64,000 bases of DNA, taken from Cynocephalus volans. Lineage: Eukaryota; Chordata; Mammalia; Dermoptera; Cynocephalidae. The position numbers and the translations under genes were made by a program. The stretch covers positions 229,862,999 through 229,926,998 of the forward strand of contig NC_084461.1 in assembly GCF_027409185.1 (NCBI RefSeq). The letters are read 5' to 3'. The notes below the pieces were generated by a model that was not told the DNA's origin, did not search any database, and saw only the letters and a program-made list of their open reading frames with translations. Below, in pieces: positions 23,301 to 35,802 of the stretch. Numbering within the stretch: the stretch's first letter is position 1; the number at the start of each line of letters is the position of its first letter.

Positions 23301-25878
23301 CACTACATCTGCGTATTTGGGGCTTACCTCTTGCCTTCTCCGTCATCCCCACAGGGCTTCAGGACAACCCCTGGGTGTGTGACTGCCGACTCTATGACCT
23401 GGTCCATTTCCTGGATGGCTGGGCCCCAAACTTGACCTTCATTGAGAACAGGCTGAGGTGCGCCAGCCCTCGAAGCCTGGCTGGTGTGGCCTTCAGCCAG
23501 CTGGAACTGAGGAAGTGCCAGGGCCCAGCGCTCCATCCAGGGGTGTCCAGCATCAGGTCTCCTTTGGGCAGCACAGCACTGCTACGTTGCGGAGCCACCG
23601 GGGTCCCTGGGCCTGAGATGAGCTGGAAGAGGGCCAATGGGAGCCCACTCAATGGCACAGGTGTGTGAACCACAGGGACCGGGGTGGTGGGCCAGGGGTG
23701 GACAGGGTCAGTGGGGAAGAGGTCTGAGCAAGGCTGGGCGCCCATCTGTTTGAGTGGAGTTGGATGGGATCTGCCCAGAGGCAGGGGACAGGGGAGCAGT
23801 GCGTTTAATGAGGATGATGGCTCTTGACCTGTCCTGTTGAATTCCACCAGCCACTCCATCAGAGGCTGGGGGCCCACCCTGAGAGGAACAAAAAACTGAT
23901 TTTTTGATAGAAGACACTCTGTTAGTATATTTAATAATTATAGTAAGTTTCCCAGTTGTAAATATTAAGCCAGTAATGCCAGGAATAATTAATTAAATGA
24001 GTTACCATCTATTGAACTCTTCATGTGGGTTTAGCCTTGTGCTAAGTGAAATATGTGCATAATGTCATTGACTTTTGAAGAGCAACCTGATTATCCTCCT
24101 TGCTTTGCATATAAGTAACCTGAGGCTCTGAGAAGCTAAATGCTTGGCCTACATCACACAGCGCATACTAGGAGGAACTGGGATTCCAACATGCTCTAGC
24201 TGACTGCACAGTGTGTGCTCTGCTGTGCTGTGTGGGCAGAGTGGCTCATCTCTGTCGTGGCGGGTACTGGGAGGCATTTGCAGGAGTCATGGCCACCATG
24301 GGCAGCAAGGGGGTTGAGGAGGAATGATTTCTTAGCTTCCGACCAGAAACCCCATATCCCTCCCAGCTCTCTTCTGTGTCTCCCTCAATTGGTGGACAAC
24401 CGCTGCTCTAGGACAGCAGGTTTGAAATCAATTTACAAGCAAAATTGTACAAGAAGCTCCGCTGTGGAAGACGAGGAGGTGAAGATGCTTCGAGTGGATG
24501 GCAGAGGGTCTGGGCAGGGGTGGGCAAGGCACTGCCAGCTGGGCCTCTGCCTCAGGTTCACCCCCGACCTGCTTACCCCCAGCGCACCTGCCTACTGTAC
24601 CTGAGGGGATCACCTCTGCAGAACTCCAGGGACCTGGACAACATGGTTGAACATCTCAGATTCAGAAGGCAAATCATTCTTAGGCTATGCCTGGAGATCC
24701 AGGGGATCTTCTAATTTGGGCCCAGGTGACCTTGATCCCCTTGGCTAGTCTAAGAAAAGTCGAATAAGTGCTAGTGTTTTCTTGGGATGACAGAATTTTC
24801 AGCAGAGGGTGCACAGCTTGGGGGCTGTGAAGTTGGCCCTGGAAGGGAGCGTGGGGCAGATGGGTGCATTCATTCTCCCACATATGCCTCTTTCTCTCCA
24901 GTGCACCAGGAAGTGTCCAGTGACGGCACGAACTGGTCTCTGCTGAGCCTGCCTGCGGTGTCCCACCTGGACTCTGGAGACTATGTCTGCCAGGCCAAGA
25001 ACTTCCTGGGAGCATCCAAGACTCTCGTCACCCTTATTGTCACTGAGCCTCAGACTTCCACAGGACACAGTGGGAACCCAGGGGCACTCTGGGCAAGGAC
25101 AGGCGAGAGGGTGGAAGCTGCTGCTTACAACAACAAGCTGGTGGCTAGGCATGTCCCCCATATTCCTGAGCCTGCTGTCCTGGTCACTGGGCCCTCTGAG
25201 CCCAGCACAAAGGAAGAGCTGACCCTCCAGCACTTCCAGCTGGGTGTCCCAGGAGGGGTCTCAGAAGGACAGGCGGGACCCCAGGAGGACCAAGTGGTGA
25301 AGGCTCTCAAGGTGGTGGGGGACACTTACCACAGCGTGTCCTTGGTGTGGAAGGCCCCCCAGGCCAGAAACACAACTGCCTTCAGTGTCCTCTATGCAGT
25401 CTTTGGGCAGCACAACATGCAGCGGGTGATTGTGCAGCCTGGGAAGACCAGCGTCACCATTGATGGACTGGTGCCTAAGACCAAGTATGTGGCATGCGTC
25501 TGTGTGCGGGGCCTGGTGCCCCGGAAGGAGCAGTGCATCATCTTCTCCACTGACGAGGTGGTGGATGCTGAGGACACCCAGCGGCTCATCAATGTGGTGG
25601 TGATCAGCGTGGCCGCTGTCATTGCTGTGCCTCTCACAATGCTCGTCTGCTGTGACGCTCTCCAGAGGCGCTGTCGCAAGTGCTGCACCGCGGGCTCCAC
25701 CGAGGCCTCGGCCGCCTATGTCAACCTGGAGAGGCTGGGCCACAGCGAGGATGGCTCGGAGGAGCTGTCCCAGCACAGCCTTGGCGAGGGCGACAGGCTC
25801 CTCTCAGCCCGTTCCAGCCTGGACTCTCAGGCTTTGGGGATCCAGGGGGGCAGACGGATCAATGAGTACTTCTGCTGA
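17363..25878 (+). CDS. LRIT1: LRIT1, leucine-rich repeat, Ig and FN3 transmembrane protein 1, 4 coding exons, 623 aa
   Basis: Coding exons: 17363-17484, 20114-20580, 23355-23660, 24902-25878 (TGA at 25876). Intron phases are 2, 1, 1; the parts total 1872 nt in one frame. The signal peptide is about residues 1-22. A cysteine-rich LRRNT (CPSQCSC) and LRRs follow to about 195. The LRRCT starts NPWVCDC (C205, C207, C232, C251). The Ig domain has C275 and C328 in the DSGDYVCQA context, and FN3 spans about 425-515. One membrane helix lies at about 527-549 (INVVVISVAAVIAVPLTMLV), followed by a cytoplasmic tail ending NEYFC. LRIT1 is a photoreceptor-enriched type I membrane protein that partners mGluR6 at the cone-ON-bipolar synapse and tunes adaptation; this role is family knowledge. 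The start was chosen because it opens the signal peptide and matches the family N-terminus MRVAVGMLWF. Exon 2 is far richer in GC and CpG than exons 3 and 4. Tandem paralogue LRIT2 lies 6 kb downstream. Confidence 0.97.
19759..19783 (+). repeat. Poly-A run of about 19 (LRIT1 intron 1)
   Basis: A pure A run follows gatgccctttggtatatt. I could not identify a SINE or processed pseudogene body in front of it, so its origin is open. Confidence 0.7.
21040..21720 (-). mobile_element. Old L1 (L1M) fragment, antisense to LRIT1
   Basis: Strings such as gccacagtttacttggccat, ggactcttagattgtttcca and gagaagtggaattgctaggcc are reverse-complement L1 text. An ATAC-rich patch lies at 21285-21335. It lies in LRIT1 intron 2. 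Confidence 0.7.
22206..22541 (+). mobile_element. MER2, TcMar-Tigger non-autonomous DNA transposon
   Basis: A 336-bp element opens CAGGTTGGCCTCTGTATCTG and closes ACTGGGGGATGACTG, flanked by TA on both sides as expected for the family. Internal text such as aacctagagttgatttgaag and tatgcaaatactatgccatt matches MER2. It lies in LRIT1 intron 2. Confidence 0.88.
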
Positions 25879-26027
25879 GCGGTGTGCTTCCCCCAACTCA
25901 GTCACCTGCCCTCGTCCACTCTCCCCTTTCAACTTTCACACACTCACTCTGACACCCAAATACATGCCCACTTATCCGCGTGGGCACCTGCTTACTCATG
26001 CATACACACACCAGCAACAGCAGCAAC

Positions 26028-26205
26028 TGCCAACACTTATTAAACACTCACTGTGTGCCAGGAAGTGTTTGTTCTAAGTGCTCTATGTGCATGAACTCAT
26101 TGAAATTCCTATAACGACTACTTGCAGCAGGCACCACTCACTATTCTTCACATTTTCTTGGAGAAGAAACAGGGGTAGGGGGTGGTAAGTAACTTGCCTG
26201 TATCA
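26028..26205 (-). mobile_element. MIR SINE in the LRIT1 3'UTR
   Basis: Reverse-complement MIR: acacttattaaacactcact, gtgtgccaggaagtgtttgt, tctaagtgctctatgtgcat and gaacagg-like tail with gtaagtaacttgcctg. It lies between the LRIT1 stop and its candidate poly(A) signal. Confidence 0.82.
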
Positions 26206-26741
26206 GTCAGGTTTTGCTGCTTAACAAATACAAGGAAAATCTCCGTGGTCTGTAGCAACAAACAGCTATTTTCACACTCCTGGGTCTGTGGGTGGACTGG
26301 GGTGGCTCTGCTCAGCATGGCCCACTTGGGGCCGGGGCTGGGGAATAGCCATGGCTACCCGCAGCAGGCTTCTGTCATGGTGAGGTCGGATGACATCAGA
26401 GGAATGAGCGAAATCATGCAATGCCTCTTAAGTTCTTAGTTCAGAATGGGCGCACTGCCACTATCTGCCAAAGCAAGTCTCATGGCCAAACCCAACTTTA
26501 ACAGGGCAAGTGAGGACACTTTTCCTGTGGAGGTGATGGTGGGGCAGGAAATATTTGCTGAACAGTGATCTCAGCTACCACACTGCCCGTGATTACACAG
26601 CTAGGCCGTGGCAGCTCTGGAGTTTGGACCAGGCCGTTGGGCTCCACAGTCCTTACCACTCTCCTATTGCATCTTAATTACATGTGTGCTAACTCACAGG
26701 CACTCACACACACAGGCTCTCTGCACTTCAGTTGTACTTGC

Positions 26742-26744
<3 letters not shown>

Positions 26745-26776
<32 letters not shown>
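26745..26776 (+). repeat. CA microsatellite in the LRIT1 3'UTR
   Basis: About 15 CA units lie about 100 bp before the candidate LRIT1 poly(A) signal. Confidence 0.9.
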
Positions 26777-26781
<5 letters not shown>

Positions 26782-26868
26782 ACCCCACTCATACACACTG
26801 AGCCCCCACTGATTTCTAACATTTACTCTCTGGGTGCTCTCCTGCCTAGAGACAATCATTTGATTTTT

Positions 26869-26874
26869 AATAAA
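26869..26874 (+). terminator. Candidate LRIT1 poly(A) signal AATAAA
   Basis: AATAAA lies about 1 kb past the LRIT1 stop and is followed by the GT-rich string ggtttgggtg. An earlier ATTAAA near 26038 lies within a MIR and is an alternative. The 3'UTR would contain a MIR and a CA microsatellite. Confidence 0.5.
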
Positions 26875-27860
26875 TTCTAGAGGTTTGGGTGATGCTCAAG
26901 AAACCACTTCTTATTTGCTCTCAGAATGTCAGGATAGAGGGATCTGAGAGACCCTCTTCAGCAGTGACCCACTGTCCATGACCTGTCTGGCACACAGGTC
27001 ACCTCTGCCCCTGAGTAGCAGCCTTTGTGATTCTTACTGAAACTTACCTGGGTTCCTGAGGGTGTCTCTGAGCCTTTCTGTTCTCTCAGTAAGTCACTTG
27101 AAAGGAAGATTCCTGTTCAGTTTTGCTTAAAACTGGGAAACCACTGAGATGTCGTCTCTGTGCACAGGAGAAAGTGAATGATCCCGGGTGAAGACTCGAT
27201 TTGTTCCTTGTCTACAGGGCTGGGCTCTAGTGAGCTGAGCATCCAGGGTGCCTGGTGCCAAGTCCTTTGGGTAACAGCTGAGAAAATTTTGGGACAGCAA
27301 GTGATCGAAGGAAATTATTTTGCTAGGATTATGCAAGGCAGTCCATATCATGTTGAACATTTACTAGCACAAACCAGTGTGATACTGTGATTTCTAAAGT
27401 TACAGTACTCTCCCTCGCAGTTACAAAAGACCTTATAATGTATTTCCCCCAGGTTTTGTCTCATTTGATACTGAAGACAACCCATTTTGGAGGCTGGGCT
27501 ATTTGATTTTACAGATGAGAAAACTGAGGACCAAAGAGTTGACTGATTTGTACAGAAGTGTGATGGATTGTCTTTTGGAATCCAGGTATTTGACAACTGT
27601 CTGGCCAGCCTGAGGATCTTTATTCATTCAATCTTGATCTCTGCAATGTGGTTCTCAGCAGGCTCATTACAGAAATGAATTATTTGAGCCACTAAAACCT
27701 GTGATCAGAACCACGAGAACAACTATGCTCCTGAGAATGGAGTTCCTATATTTGCATATTTTCTGCTATTACCTGGAGGATGCAACTGGCTATCACTGTG
27801 GCCATAGCCACTGGTAAGAGAAGTTATTTGGTTGGAAGATGACAAAGACACTGTTTACAT

Positions 27861-28069
27861 CAGGGGTTAGCAAAATTTTTATGTAAAGAAAGCCAAATAG
27901 TAAATATTATAGGCTCTGTCACTACTGCTCAACTCTGCTGATGGAATGCAAAAGCTGCCAGAGACAATATGTAAGTTAATGGGCATGGATGGATTCCAAC
28001 AAAATGTTATTTACAAAAACAGGTGACAGACTGGATTTGGCCTGCAGGCTGTAGTTTGCCAATCCCTTA
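27861..28069 (+). mobile_element. hAT-Charlie type non-autonomous DNA transposon
   Basis: Terminal strings CAGGGGTTAGCAAA and TTTGCCAATCCCTT are imperfect inverted repeats. Internal text (ggcctgcaggctgtagtttg, aaaatgttatttacaaaaac) matches the common mammalian element that reads GGGTCGGCAAACTACGGCC. The exact subfamily name was not settled. Confidence 0.75.
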
Positions 28070-30837
28070 TCTAGATTTGTAAAGGTATTTTCTGCTGGAT
28101 CTCTGGAGACCTGAGACTCAGTTCTGATTGTTTGATACCTGAGAGTGACAGACAACCCCCATATTAGAGCAAATATAAGTGCTATCGATGAAAACAGCCA
28201 TCTTTTGAAATGATTAACATGCTGTCTTTAAATGATTGTCTGAGCCAGTCAAGATTGAACAATTACTGACCTAAAGACAACTAATGTACAGCCAGTTTTA
28301 CTGAACCTTGTGTGAACAAAAGTCAGGAACTTGAAAGCAGAAATTTGTTAGCATTATTATTATTATCATTTTTTAATATTGACTGAAAAAGAGAAAAAGA
28401 GAAATAGAGAAAGAGAAGATTCAAACTTTCCAGTGGTTCATATGGCCTATCTTTGTGGTCTGGATGGAAAGACCTCCAAGGTGGTCAGTCTTCCAATACC
28501 CATCTGTCAACTTTCGATTTGTGTTCTGTCTTCCCTGGTTTGCTCTTGTAGAGAAGAATCATCCTGGATTGTGCTCATGAACATTCAAGTAACTGAATTT
28601 CCATTGTAAAAAATAAAATGGTGTCTGTTTTTTATATTAGTCTTTTGGTACATGAGTCTAGTTAGTAAAGAGTCAGTCCCTCAAAATCAAATGTCTCTGA
28701 GCGTCCTGGCAAAAGAATTTCTGATCTTCCAGTGCTGAAGACCAGCCTGGACTCTGGTGATCCTGCAGCACGCTGCCTTTGAAAATTTAGTCTGGAGATT
28801 GTTGGGAATCACGACATCTTCATCACGTCTTTTTCTGCTACAACATCATTATATTCCTGTTGACTAGATGGAGGGTATGCCTAATGTCACTTATCTGCAG
28901 TTGCCTGTCTAAGTTGCAGGACACAACAAGGTAAAAACAGAAATTGTGTCCTAGAAAGTGGATTGGGCTATCAAACCTAGGCTATCAATCGAGGAACTCA
29001 GTGAGTTTTTGTTTTAAAAATTGTATCATTTAGTTAAAACAAAAATGAACTTACAGGTACTTGGGCATATTTTATTTAATTGCGAGGGCATTGTAGTCAG
29101 CATAGGTTAGGCTTCTGCTGTGATAACAGTTCCCAAATGTCAGTGGCTTAACACATGAAAGTTGGTACCTGCTCTCACAAAGTGTACTCGAGTCAGTGAA
29201 AAACACGGGTAGAGGGAGGGCTGTCCTTCACATATTTACTCGAGGACTAATGAAAACTCTACCAACTGGAATGTCAAAGATTTCAGAACAAGGAGAAAGA
29301 GAATCATGTAGGGGCTTTTCAAACATTGTTTCCTCTAGCATTTCATTAGCCAGAACATGAGTCACATGGCTCACCTTTTCCAAGGGACTTGGAAATGTAG
29401 TCTTCTGTGTGTCTACCACAGGCATACCACATACACAGCATGGGTAGCCAAAGGAGCCCTCTCAGATGTGGTTGGCAGCAGATGAAGGGGTGAGAAAGCC
29501 TCCAACTTGAGAAAAAGGAATGGCAGCCTGTCTTCTCCTTGGTAAGTTGCCCAGTTCTCTATCTTAGTTATCCCAAAGTTCCACTAATATTGGGGGGAGG
29601 TAGGGGGAGTGAATGGTGTTTTCCAATTGAATACATAGGATACTCTCTTATTAAGATTCTATTAAGACGAGTGGGAGAGCTTTCTTCCAGCAGCTATTTA
29701 CATCTATTTCATAAGCATAGAGTAACTTCTCCCTCATGACTTTCTCTCTACCGAAAACTCTAAGAGCCAAACTCCTAGAAGCATCCTACAGGAGGGGAGA
29801 TGGGGTTGCAATCTTCTCTGACCCCCTCCCCTTTGTTGTTAGGATCTCTTGAGTTTATGGGCCACACTTAACCACATGTTGTTCAAGGTCAATGGCATGA
29901 CCCAAGCTAACTTTAATTGTCTTAGTCTCCTGTCTTAACTCCCACCATAGCTACCCCCTGTTCCTAAAATGTAAACCAAATAAGTAAACCAGAGGATGAG
30001 GAGATCAGGAGGGGGGAAGGGGAGGTGGAGAAGTGGGCTGGATGATTCCAGAGATGGCGTGACAGTGTGTGTTCTTCACAGACTCTCAGCAAATCTCTGC
30101 AAAGGTGGGCTGAGCTGGATTCATTTGAAGAGGCTGGCGTGGGATGGACAGAAGTGATACTGTAGGGAAGGAGGACTCTTTAGGCTTTTATATTTTGGGG
30201 TAAGGGGAGAGAAAGGAATTCACTGATGGTTTGTGAGACCCATGATTGACACATATTTCCATGAAGCAAGCTTGACAAAGTCTTGGCAATCCTGATGAGG
30301 GATTAGCATGAGACTTGCCCGTCAGAGTTGTTCCCCACCAGGTCAAACTGGCCAGGCCCTGATGCCCTCAACCATCTCCAGTCACTGCATGTGGGCTGCC
30401 TTGGAAGGGGCATGACCTTGTGCAAGCATTGCTTGCAGCTAAGCATCAACTCATTCTTTGAAGGGGGGTCTAGGCAGCATTTCTCCATGTCTGCTACAGA
30501 CTTTGCAACCATAAGCACTCTCTCCTTGTTTGGGATTTTTACCTCTAGAAGAACTGCAGAGATCTAGCCAGACTGTAGAGTTAGGCTCTCTGGAAACTCC
30601 ACAAGTATATCTAGCTTGGTGAAGGCCTGGAGTGTAATCAGCTTAGTTGATGACCCATTTCTCCCCTCACTGGTTAGCTACTAAGCGGATTTCCTTCACT
30701 GAGGCCTTTGGTAGGGTATAATGTATATCATGAGTCTTACCGGAACCCATGAAATTTCAACGTTCATCTAAAAGTGTCCCAGTTAACAGAGAAGTAGACT
30801 TTTCTGCTCTTCAAGAGTCTGTTGTGTGAGAGGTGAA

Positions 30838-31010
30838 TTATTGGGCACCTACTATATGCTAAGTTCTTTATTTGATATAGTCTCAAAATTTCCTAGAAAC
30901 ACTATAAAGTGTTTATCAATATTCTCACTTTCTGAGGAAAAACAGAGACTCACAGAGATTAAATGATATTCCAAAGATCTCAAGACTGAAAAGCATGAAC
31001 AAGAGAGAAA
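30838..31010 (-). mobile_element. MIR SINE, LRIT1-LRIT2 spacer
   Basis: Reverse-complement MIR: tattgggcacctactatatg, ctaagttctttatttgatat and cagagactcacagagattaa. Confidence 0.78.
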
Positions 31011-31763
31011 ACTCCATGGGACAGGGTCTATAACAGCCCCCTCCCCACTTCCTTTCATTTGGCAAGAGTGTAACTTACAGCAGACGACCTATAGATATAT
31101 GTTAAATAAATGAGAGTAAGAGAGCAAATATCCCAAATCACATATATCCCATTTTAAAATGTAGGTATTTTATTTACATCATGTGAAAATACACAGCATT
31201 CAGGAAAAATTTCGAGGTCCAAGAAAAAGAAGGAAAACTGGTTTAATCAGAAAACACCATCCTGTGTTGAAACTGCACCATGATGTTCTTTGACTCAGGT
31301 CACCCAAGCTGCAGATGCAATAAAAATGTGACTACTCCACCTGAGGTGTTGGGGAGAGAACACATGATAGGAATGATCACAGCATTACTTTCTTACTCAT
31401 CATCTGCTTTCACTTTGAGAAAATGTTTGGAAATTCTAGGTTTCAGAAGCTGATTGTGAGTGATGAAGTATGAGATGGATTCTGGCCAAATCTCCTGAGC
31501 CGTGATGCTCAGAATATCATCCCTTGCCTGTATCTCAGACTTTTTTGTGAGAGACTGAGGGAAAGTAGGACCAGTATGGAATTGGACATATGACTTAGAG
31601 TTTACTTTCCAGATTCAATAACCAGACAAAGGATGAATTTTTTGAGCTTAGTTAAGAGACATAGCTCCCTCTTCTTGGGTTCTGACTGAGCCTGGGATCT
31701 GGGCCATAGCAGATCTCAGAGCACCAGGGGTTTTGCTGCTACTGCGCTGACCTACATCCCCAT

Positions 31764-31769
31764 GGATTA
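31764..31769 (-). promoter_or_regulatory. CRX/OTX2-type motif GGATTA (TAATCC on minus strand) upstream of LRIT2
   Basis: The plus strand reads catGGATTAcc about 80 bp before the LRIT2 start codon. Together with the LRIT1 upstream motif it suggests shared CRX control of the tandem pair, which is an inference. Confidence 0.38.
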
Positions 31770-31846
31770 CCAATAATAGGATTTGCTACTCAGAAGCTGG
31801 GACTACACTTATTCAAAACTCACAAGGTAGTGTCTTGCAGAGGAAT

Positions 31847-34800
31847 ATGGCCTCAGTTTTTCAGTATTTTCTGCTAGTTGTGGTCTTTCTGGATACACAC
31901 GCAGCTCAGCCTTTCTGTCTGCCAGGATGTACCTGCTCAGAAGAGAGTTTTGGCAGGTGCGCTGTGCTGGCAAGATGCCAGAGGGTTATAAGGGGTGGGA
32001 TTTTGGGGGGAATGATGTGGAGTGGAAGCTGGCCTAGAATTGGCAGTAAATCAGCAACTAGACTCGTTCTAGTTGGTGCTGGACTTTGGTGAACTGTGCG
32101 TTTTTACCAGAATGGGTCTAACCCTTTTATTTCAAGTGAATATTTTTTCTTCTAATTCACGTGTCTAATTCCAGGATAGCCTGATGCTACTCCCCAGTTC
32201 CATGATGTCTATCTTAAATAATTTCTGGTTTCTTGTACAGGACTCTACAGTGCATGTCTATCTCTTTGGAAAAGATCCCAGGGAACCTTCCTGAAGAGTT
32301 CAAGAAAGTTAGAATTGAAAACTCACCCTTATTTGAACTGCCCCGAGGGTCTTTCTTCAACATGAGCACCTTGGAGTACCTTTGGCTCAACTTTAACAAT
32401 GTCACTGTGATCCACCCAGGAGCCCTGGAGCACCTGCCTGAACTAAAAGAGCTGAGACTGGAGGGGAACCAACTCCGTTCAGTACCATGGACAGCGTTCC
32501 GCGTCACCCCTCTCCTGAGGGTCTTGGATCTCAAACACAACAAGATTGACGTCCTCCCGGAGCTGGCTCTTCAGTTTCTGGTCAACCTGACCTACCTTGA
32601 CCTTTCCTCCAATAGGCTTACTGTTGTATCCAAGAGTGTCTTCTTGAACTGGCTGACCTACCAGAAACGCCAGCAGCCTGGCTGTGGGGCTGAAATTCTC
32701 TCTAGCCTGGTGTTGGCACTGCACAACAATCCCTGGGTATGTGACTGTCGCCTAAGAGCGCTCGTCCAGTTTGTCAAGTCCATTAACCTGTCAGTCATCC
32801 TGGTGAATTCCTACCTCATATGCCAGGGCCCTCTCTCCAAGGCAGGACAGCTTTTTCATGAAACTAAACTTAGTGTTTGCATGAAGCCACAGATCTCAAC
32901 CCCCAGTGCCAATGTCACAGTCCAGGTGGGACAGAATGTGACCCTGCGATGCTTGGCACAGGCCAGCCCCTCACCAGCCATTGCATGGACCTATCCCCTG
33001 AGCATGTGGAGAGAATTTGATGGTAAGCCACATGCACCCTGTCAGCATATCTGGGGGGAACGGAGAGGCCTCAGTAAACCTACCCTCATTACAGAGGCTC
33101 TGAACTGGGTCGACCATGAAGAATGGGTGCAGGTAAGATTGGGATAGGCCTGAATTATATATATACATTCACGAGAACAGAAAAAATTCCAAGATATTGT
33201 TCCACTATTAGCATTATTTTAAATGGTTGCATGTGGATCTCTCTAGGACATATAAATATATGTAAATACATGTATTGGGGATGATTTAACATATTGTATA
33301 AATATTATAGAATTGTATATGAACAAATATATTCTTTGAGAGTCTTCTAGATGAAAAACACTATACTGTGTGTTTTAGAACTCTAGAATTTCCAACTAGG
33401 ACCAGTTCTAGAAATGATCTATTACTTATTTCCTAAGCTTGCCTGAGCAGAATCACATGAGGTGCTTGTTTAAAATAAAATTTCCAAGCCCTTACCCTGG
33501 CTTGAGATTCAAATTCAGTGAATCTAGTTAGGGCCTGAGAATGTATATTTTAGTGAGTGTTCCTTACCCTCTCACAGCTCAGCAGCTAATCCTTACAATC
33601 AGGCAAGGTTGGGAAGTCCTGAATATTGACTGAATTTTTCAGGTACCACTGTGTTGATCAGACCTTACTAGCTTGAAGTTGTAGTAATGGGGCCCAGGGA
33701 GAGGAAGAGACCTTCATGGTCCCCAGAATTATAATTCAAACTTGCCTTTCTTTTCCTGGAGCTCTGTGCTCTGTGTTTATACCTCAGCTGGAATCACATT
33801 TAATGCCACTCCGTAAGGTTGGACATGTCACAAAGCCAGGGATGGCCTCCCCAGTGGAGAATCTCTGTGGATTACCATATCTTCCCCTGTGCTCTGTCTA
33901 GAAGACATCTAGAAATATCTGGTTAAAATTTGCAAAATGCAGTCAGATGTCCAGATATTTGTTATATGTGGTGATAAACCTCTGGATGGTTAAAACAGTA
34001 CCCAATTAACTGAGTTTTTTTTTTCTTTTTTTACTTTTGCCATCATTTTTATCACACCTTATTGGCTTGAGGCTAAATATCAATGAAGGAGAAAAACCAG
34101 GAAATGCATCCAGACATTGTCTTTCGTGATGCTGTGTAATCACTCTTCGGCACTGTGTTGTATTTACTCTGTCAGTCATAATGAAAGGTGAGACTTACTG
34201 AACACTCGTTATCAAACTTATAGGGTGAATGCTACTATTATTACATTTTATTGGCAAGGAAATTGATGCTGAGAGAATTTAAGCAACTTGCCCAGGACCA
34301 TATACATATGGAATAGGTATAGGATACCCAGACGTTTGGATCCAGGCTGTGAGGCACTGCACACAGTACAGTGGGAGCTAAGAAGTCACTTCCTGAAGCT
34401 CACACTATCATGTAATCACACAGTTGAGAGGAACCTCCTGGAAGCCATGGTTCAGCAAGGCCATAGTGGTTTGGTGTGAGCGGCTGGTGAAGTTGAAGGG
34501 GTGTGGTCTTCACAGTTAGGACTGGGTTCCAGATCAGCTGCTGCTTCTGGACAACTCTCACTATGGGCAAGTTGACTGATTGCTCCAATCCTCAACATTC
34601 TATGGGTAATATTTGGGTACTTACTTTACAGCATTGCTGGCAGGCAAACACCTGGGACCAGGTACGAGATTAACCAGGTATGAGTGATAACAAGTAGTTA
34701 TCACTACATCTTAACAAAAAACTGGCATTGCTGGATGCTCTCCAGCTGCCTGTAAGAGAAATACACAGCTGTTTTGCTCTTCTTTCTATACAGTGTTGAC

Positions 34801-35551
34801 CTCTTCTACTGCAGAAGATGCTGCTGTGTCTGAGCTGACCATACCTGCTGCGCATCTGGTAGACAGTGGTAATTACACCTGTGTGGCCTCCAACTCCATT
34901 GGCAGGAGCACCCTGGTCATCTCCCTCCACGTCCAGCTTGCCCAGGCTCTGACTGCACCCCATTCTCTTTCTGGCCCCTTGGAGAGCAATGCCTATGTTG
35001 ACCTGCGGGTCGTCAGGCAGACAATGCATGGGATCTTGCTGGAGTGGCTTGCAGTGGCCAACAGCCCCGAGGAGGAGTGGTTCACCCTGTACATTGTGTC
35101 AGATGAAGCCCTCAGGAAGGAGGTGGTTCACATTGGCCCCGGAATCAATACATATGCTGTGGATGACCTCCTTCCCAGCACGAAATATGAGGCATGCCTC
35201 AGCCTGGGAGGCCAGCCCCCACGCCGGGGTCAGTGTGTGGTCTTTGTGACAGGCAGAGATGGCGGTGGGCTGGAGGGTCGCGAGCGACTTCTGCACATCA
35301 CAGTGGTCCTGTGTGTCGTGCTGCTTGCAGTGCCCATGGGAGCCTACGTCTGGGCAGCCCAGGGCCCCTGCAGCTGCAGCAAGTGGGGCCTGTGCTGCTG
35401 TCCTCATCATAGGAAAACCCCCAGGTGCCCCCCTGTATCCCTGCAGGGAAGGGACAGCTCCTTTAGAGACCATCGAGCTGTCTGTGAGGACAGTGAGGGG
35501 CACAGAGACACTGAGGAGGATGAGGAGAAAGAAGAGGGAGAGAGCTGGTAA
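31847..35551 (+). CDS. LRIT2: LRIT2, leucine-rich repeat, Ig and FN3 transmembrane protein 2, 3 coding exons, 549 aa
   Basis: Coding exons: 31847-31956, 32241-33022, 34794-35551 (TAA at 35549). Intron phases are 2 and 1; the parts total 1650 nt. The signal peptide is about residues 1-20 (MASVFQYFLLVVVFLDTHAA), followed by LRRNT (CLPGCTC) and LRRs. The LRRCT starts NPWVCDC. The Ig domain has Cys in NVTLRCLAQ and DSGNYTCVA (C327). FN3 follows, then a membrane helix at about 463-486 and a tail with a Cys-rich patch (CCCPHH) and an acidic run near the C-terminus. The protein is retina-enriched and its biochemical role is poorly known; the domain order equals LRIT1. The ATG at 31847 was chosen because it opens a clear signal peptide and has A at -3 and G at +4. 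Exon 2 joins the segments that LRIT1 splits into exons 2 and 3. Human LRIT2 is about the same length (recalled). Confidence 0.96.
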
Positions 35552-35802
35552 ACAGCCCAGGCCACAAGTGGAAATGGTGAGGGACCCTAGTCCCTGAAAC
35601 CAACCCCCCATGGCAGCTTAACTTGGCTCAACCCAACTATTCAACAGGTATCTACTCAGCCCGTACTGTGTCTCAGGCACCGAACTGAACACTCGGGGTT
35701 CCACAGTGAAAGGGGGACACAGTCCTTACCTTCATGGATCTAACGCCAATGGAGATTTGTCCTACAAAATTAATCATTTTATTACACACATGGCTAGAAG
35801 TT

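Larger units (their letters stand above)
26895..31760. other. LRIT1-LRIT2 spacer, no gene seen
   Basis: AT-rich sequence with old repeats: a hAT-Charlie-like element at 27861-28069, MIR pieces near 27455-27600 and 30838-31010, and an unclassified old repeat near 29090-29400. A lysine/arginine-rich frame at 28379-28609 is low-complexity GA repeat. No exon was supported. Confidence 0.65.

Noticed and set aside
26203-26580. Possible coding stretch in the LRIT1 3'UTR
   Set aside because: The text (cagtcaggttttgctgcttaa and what follows) resembles an old interspersed repeat and has no exon features.
28379-28609. Possible small gene starting with a Lys/Glu/Arg run
   Set aside because: The start is a GA-rich simple repeat and the rest shows no domain or splice context.
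31835-31846. Upstream in-frame extension of LRIT2 by four codons
   Set aside because: It would need a TTG start; the ATG at 31847 opens a normal signal peptide.
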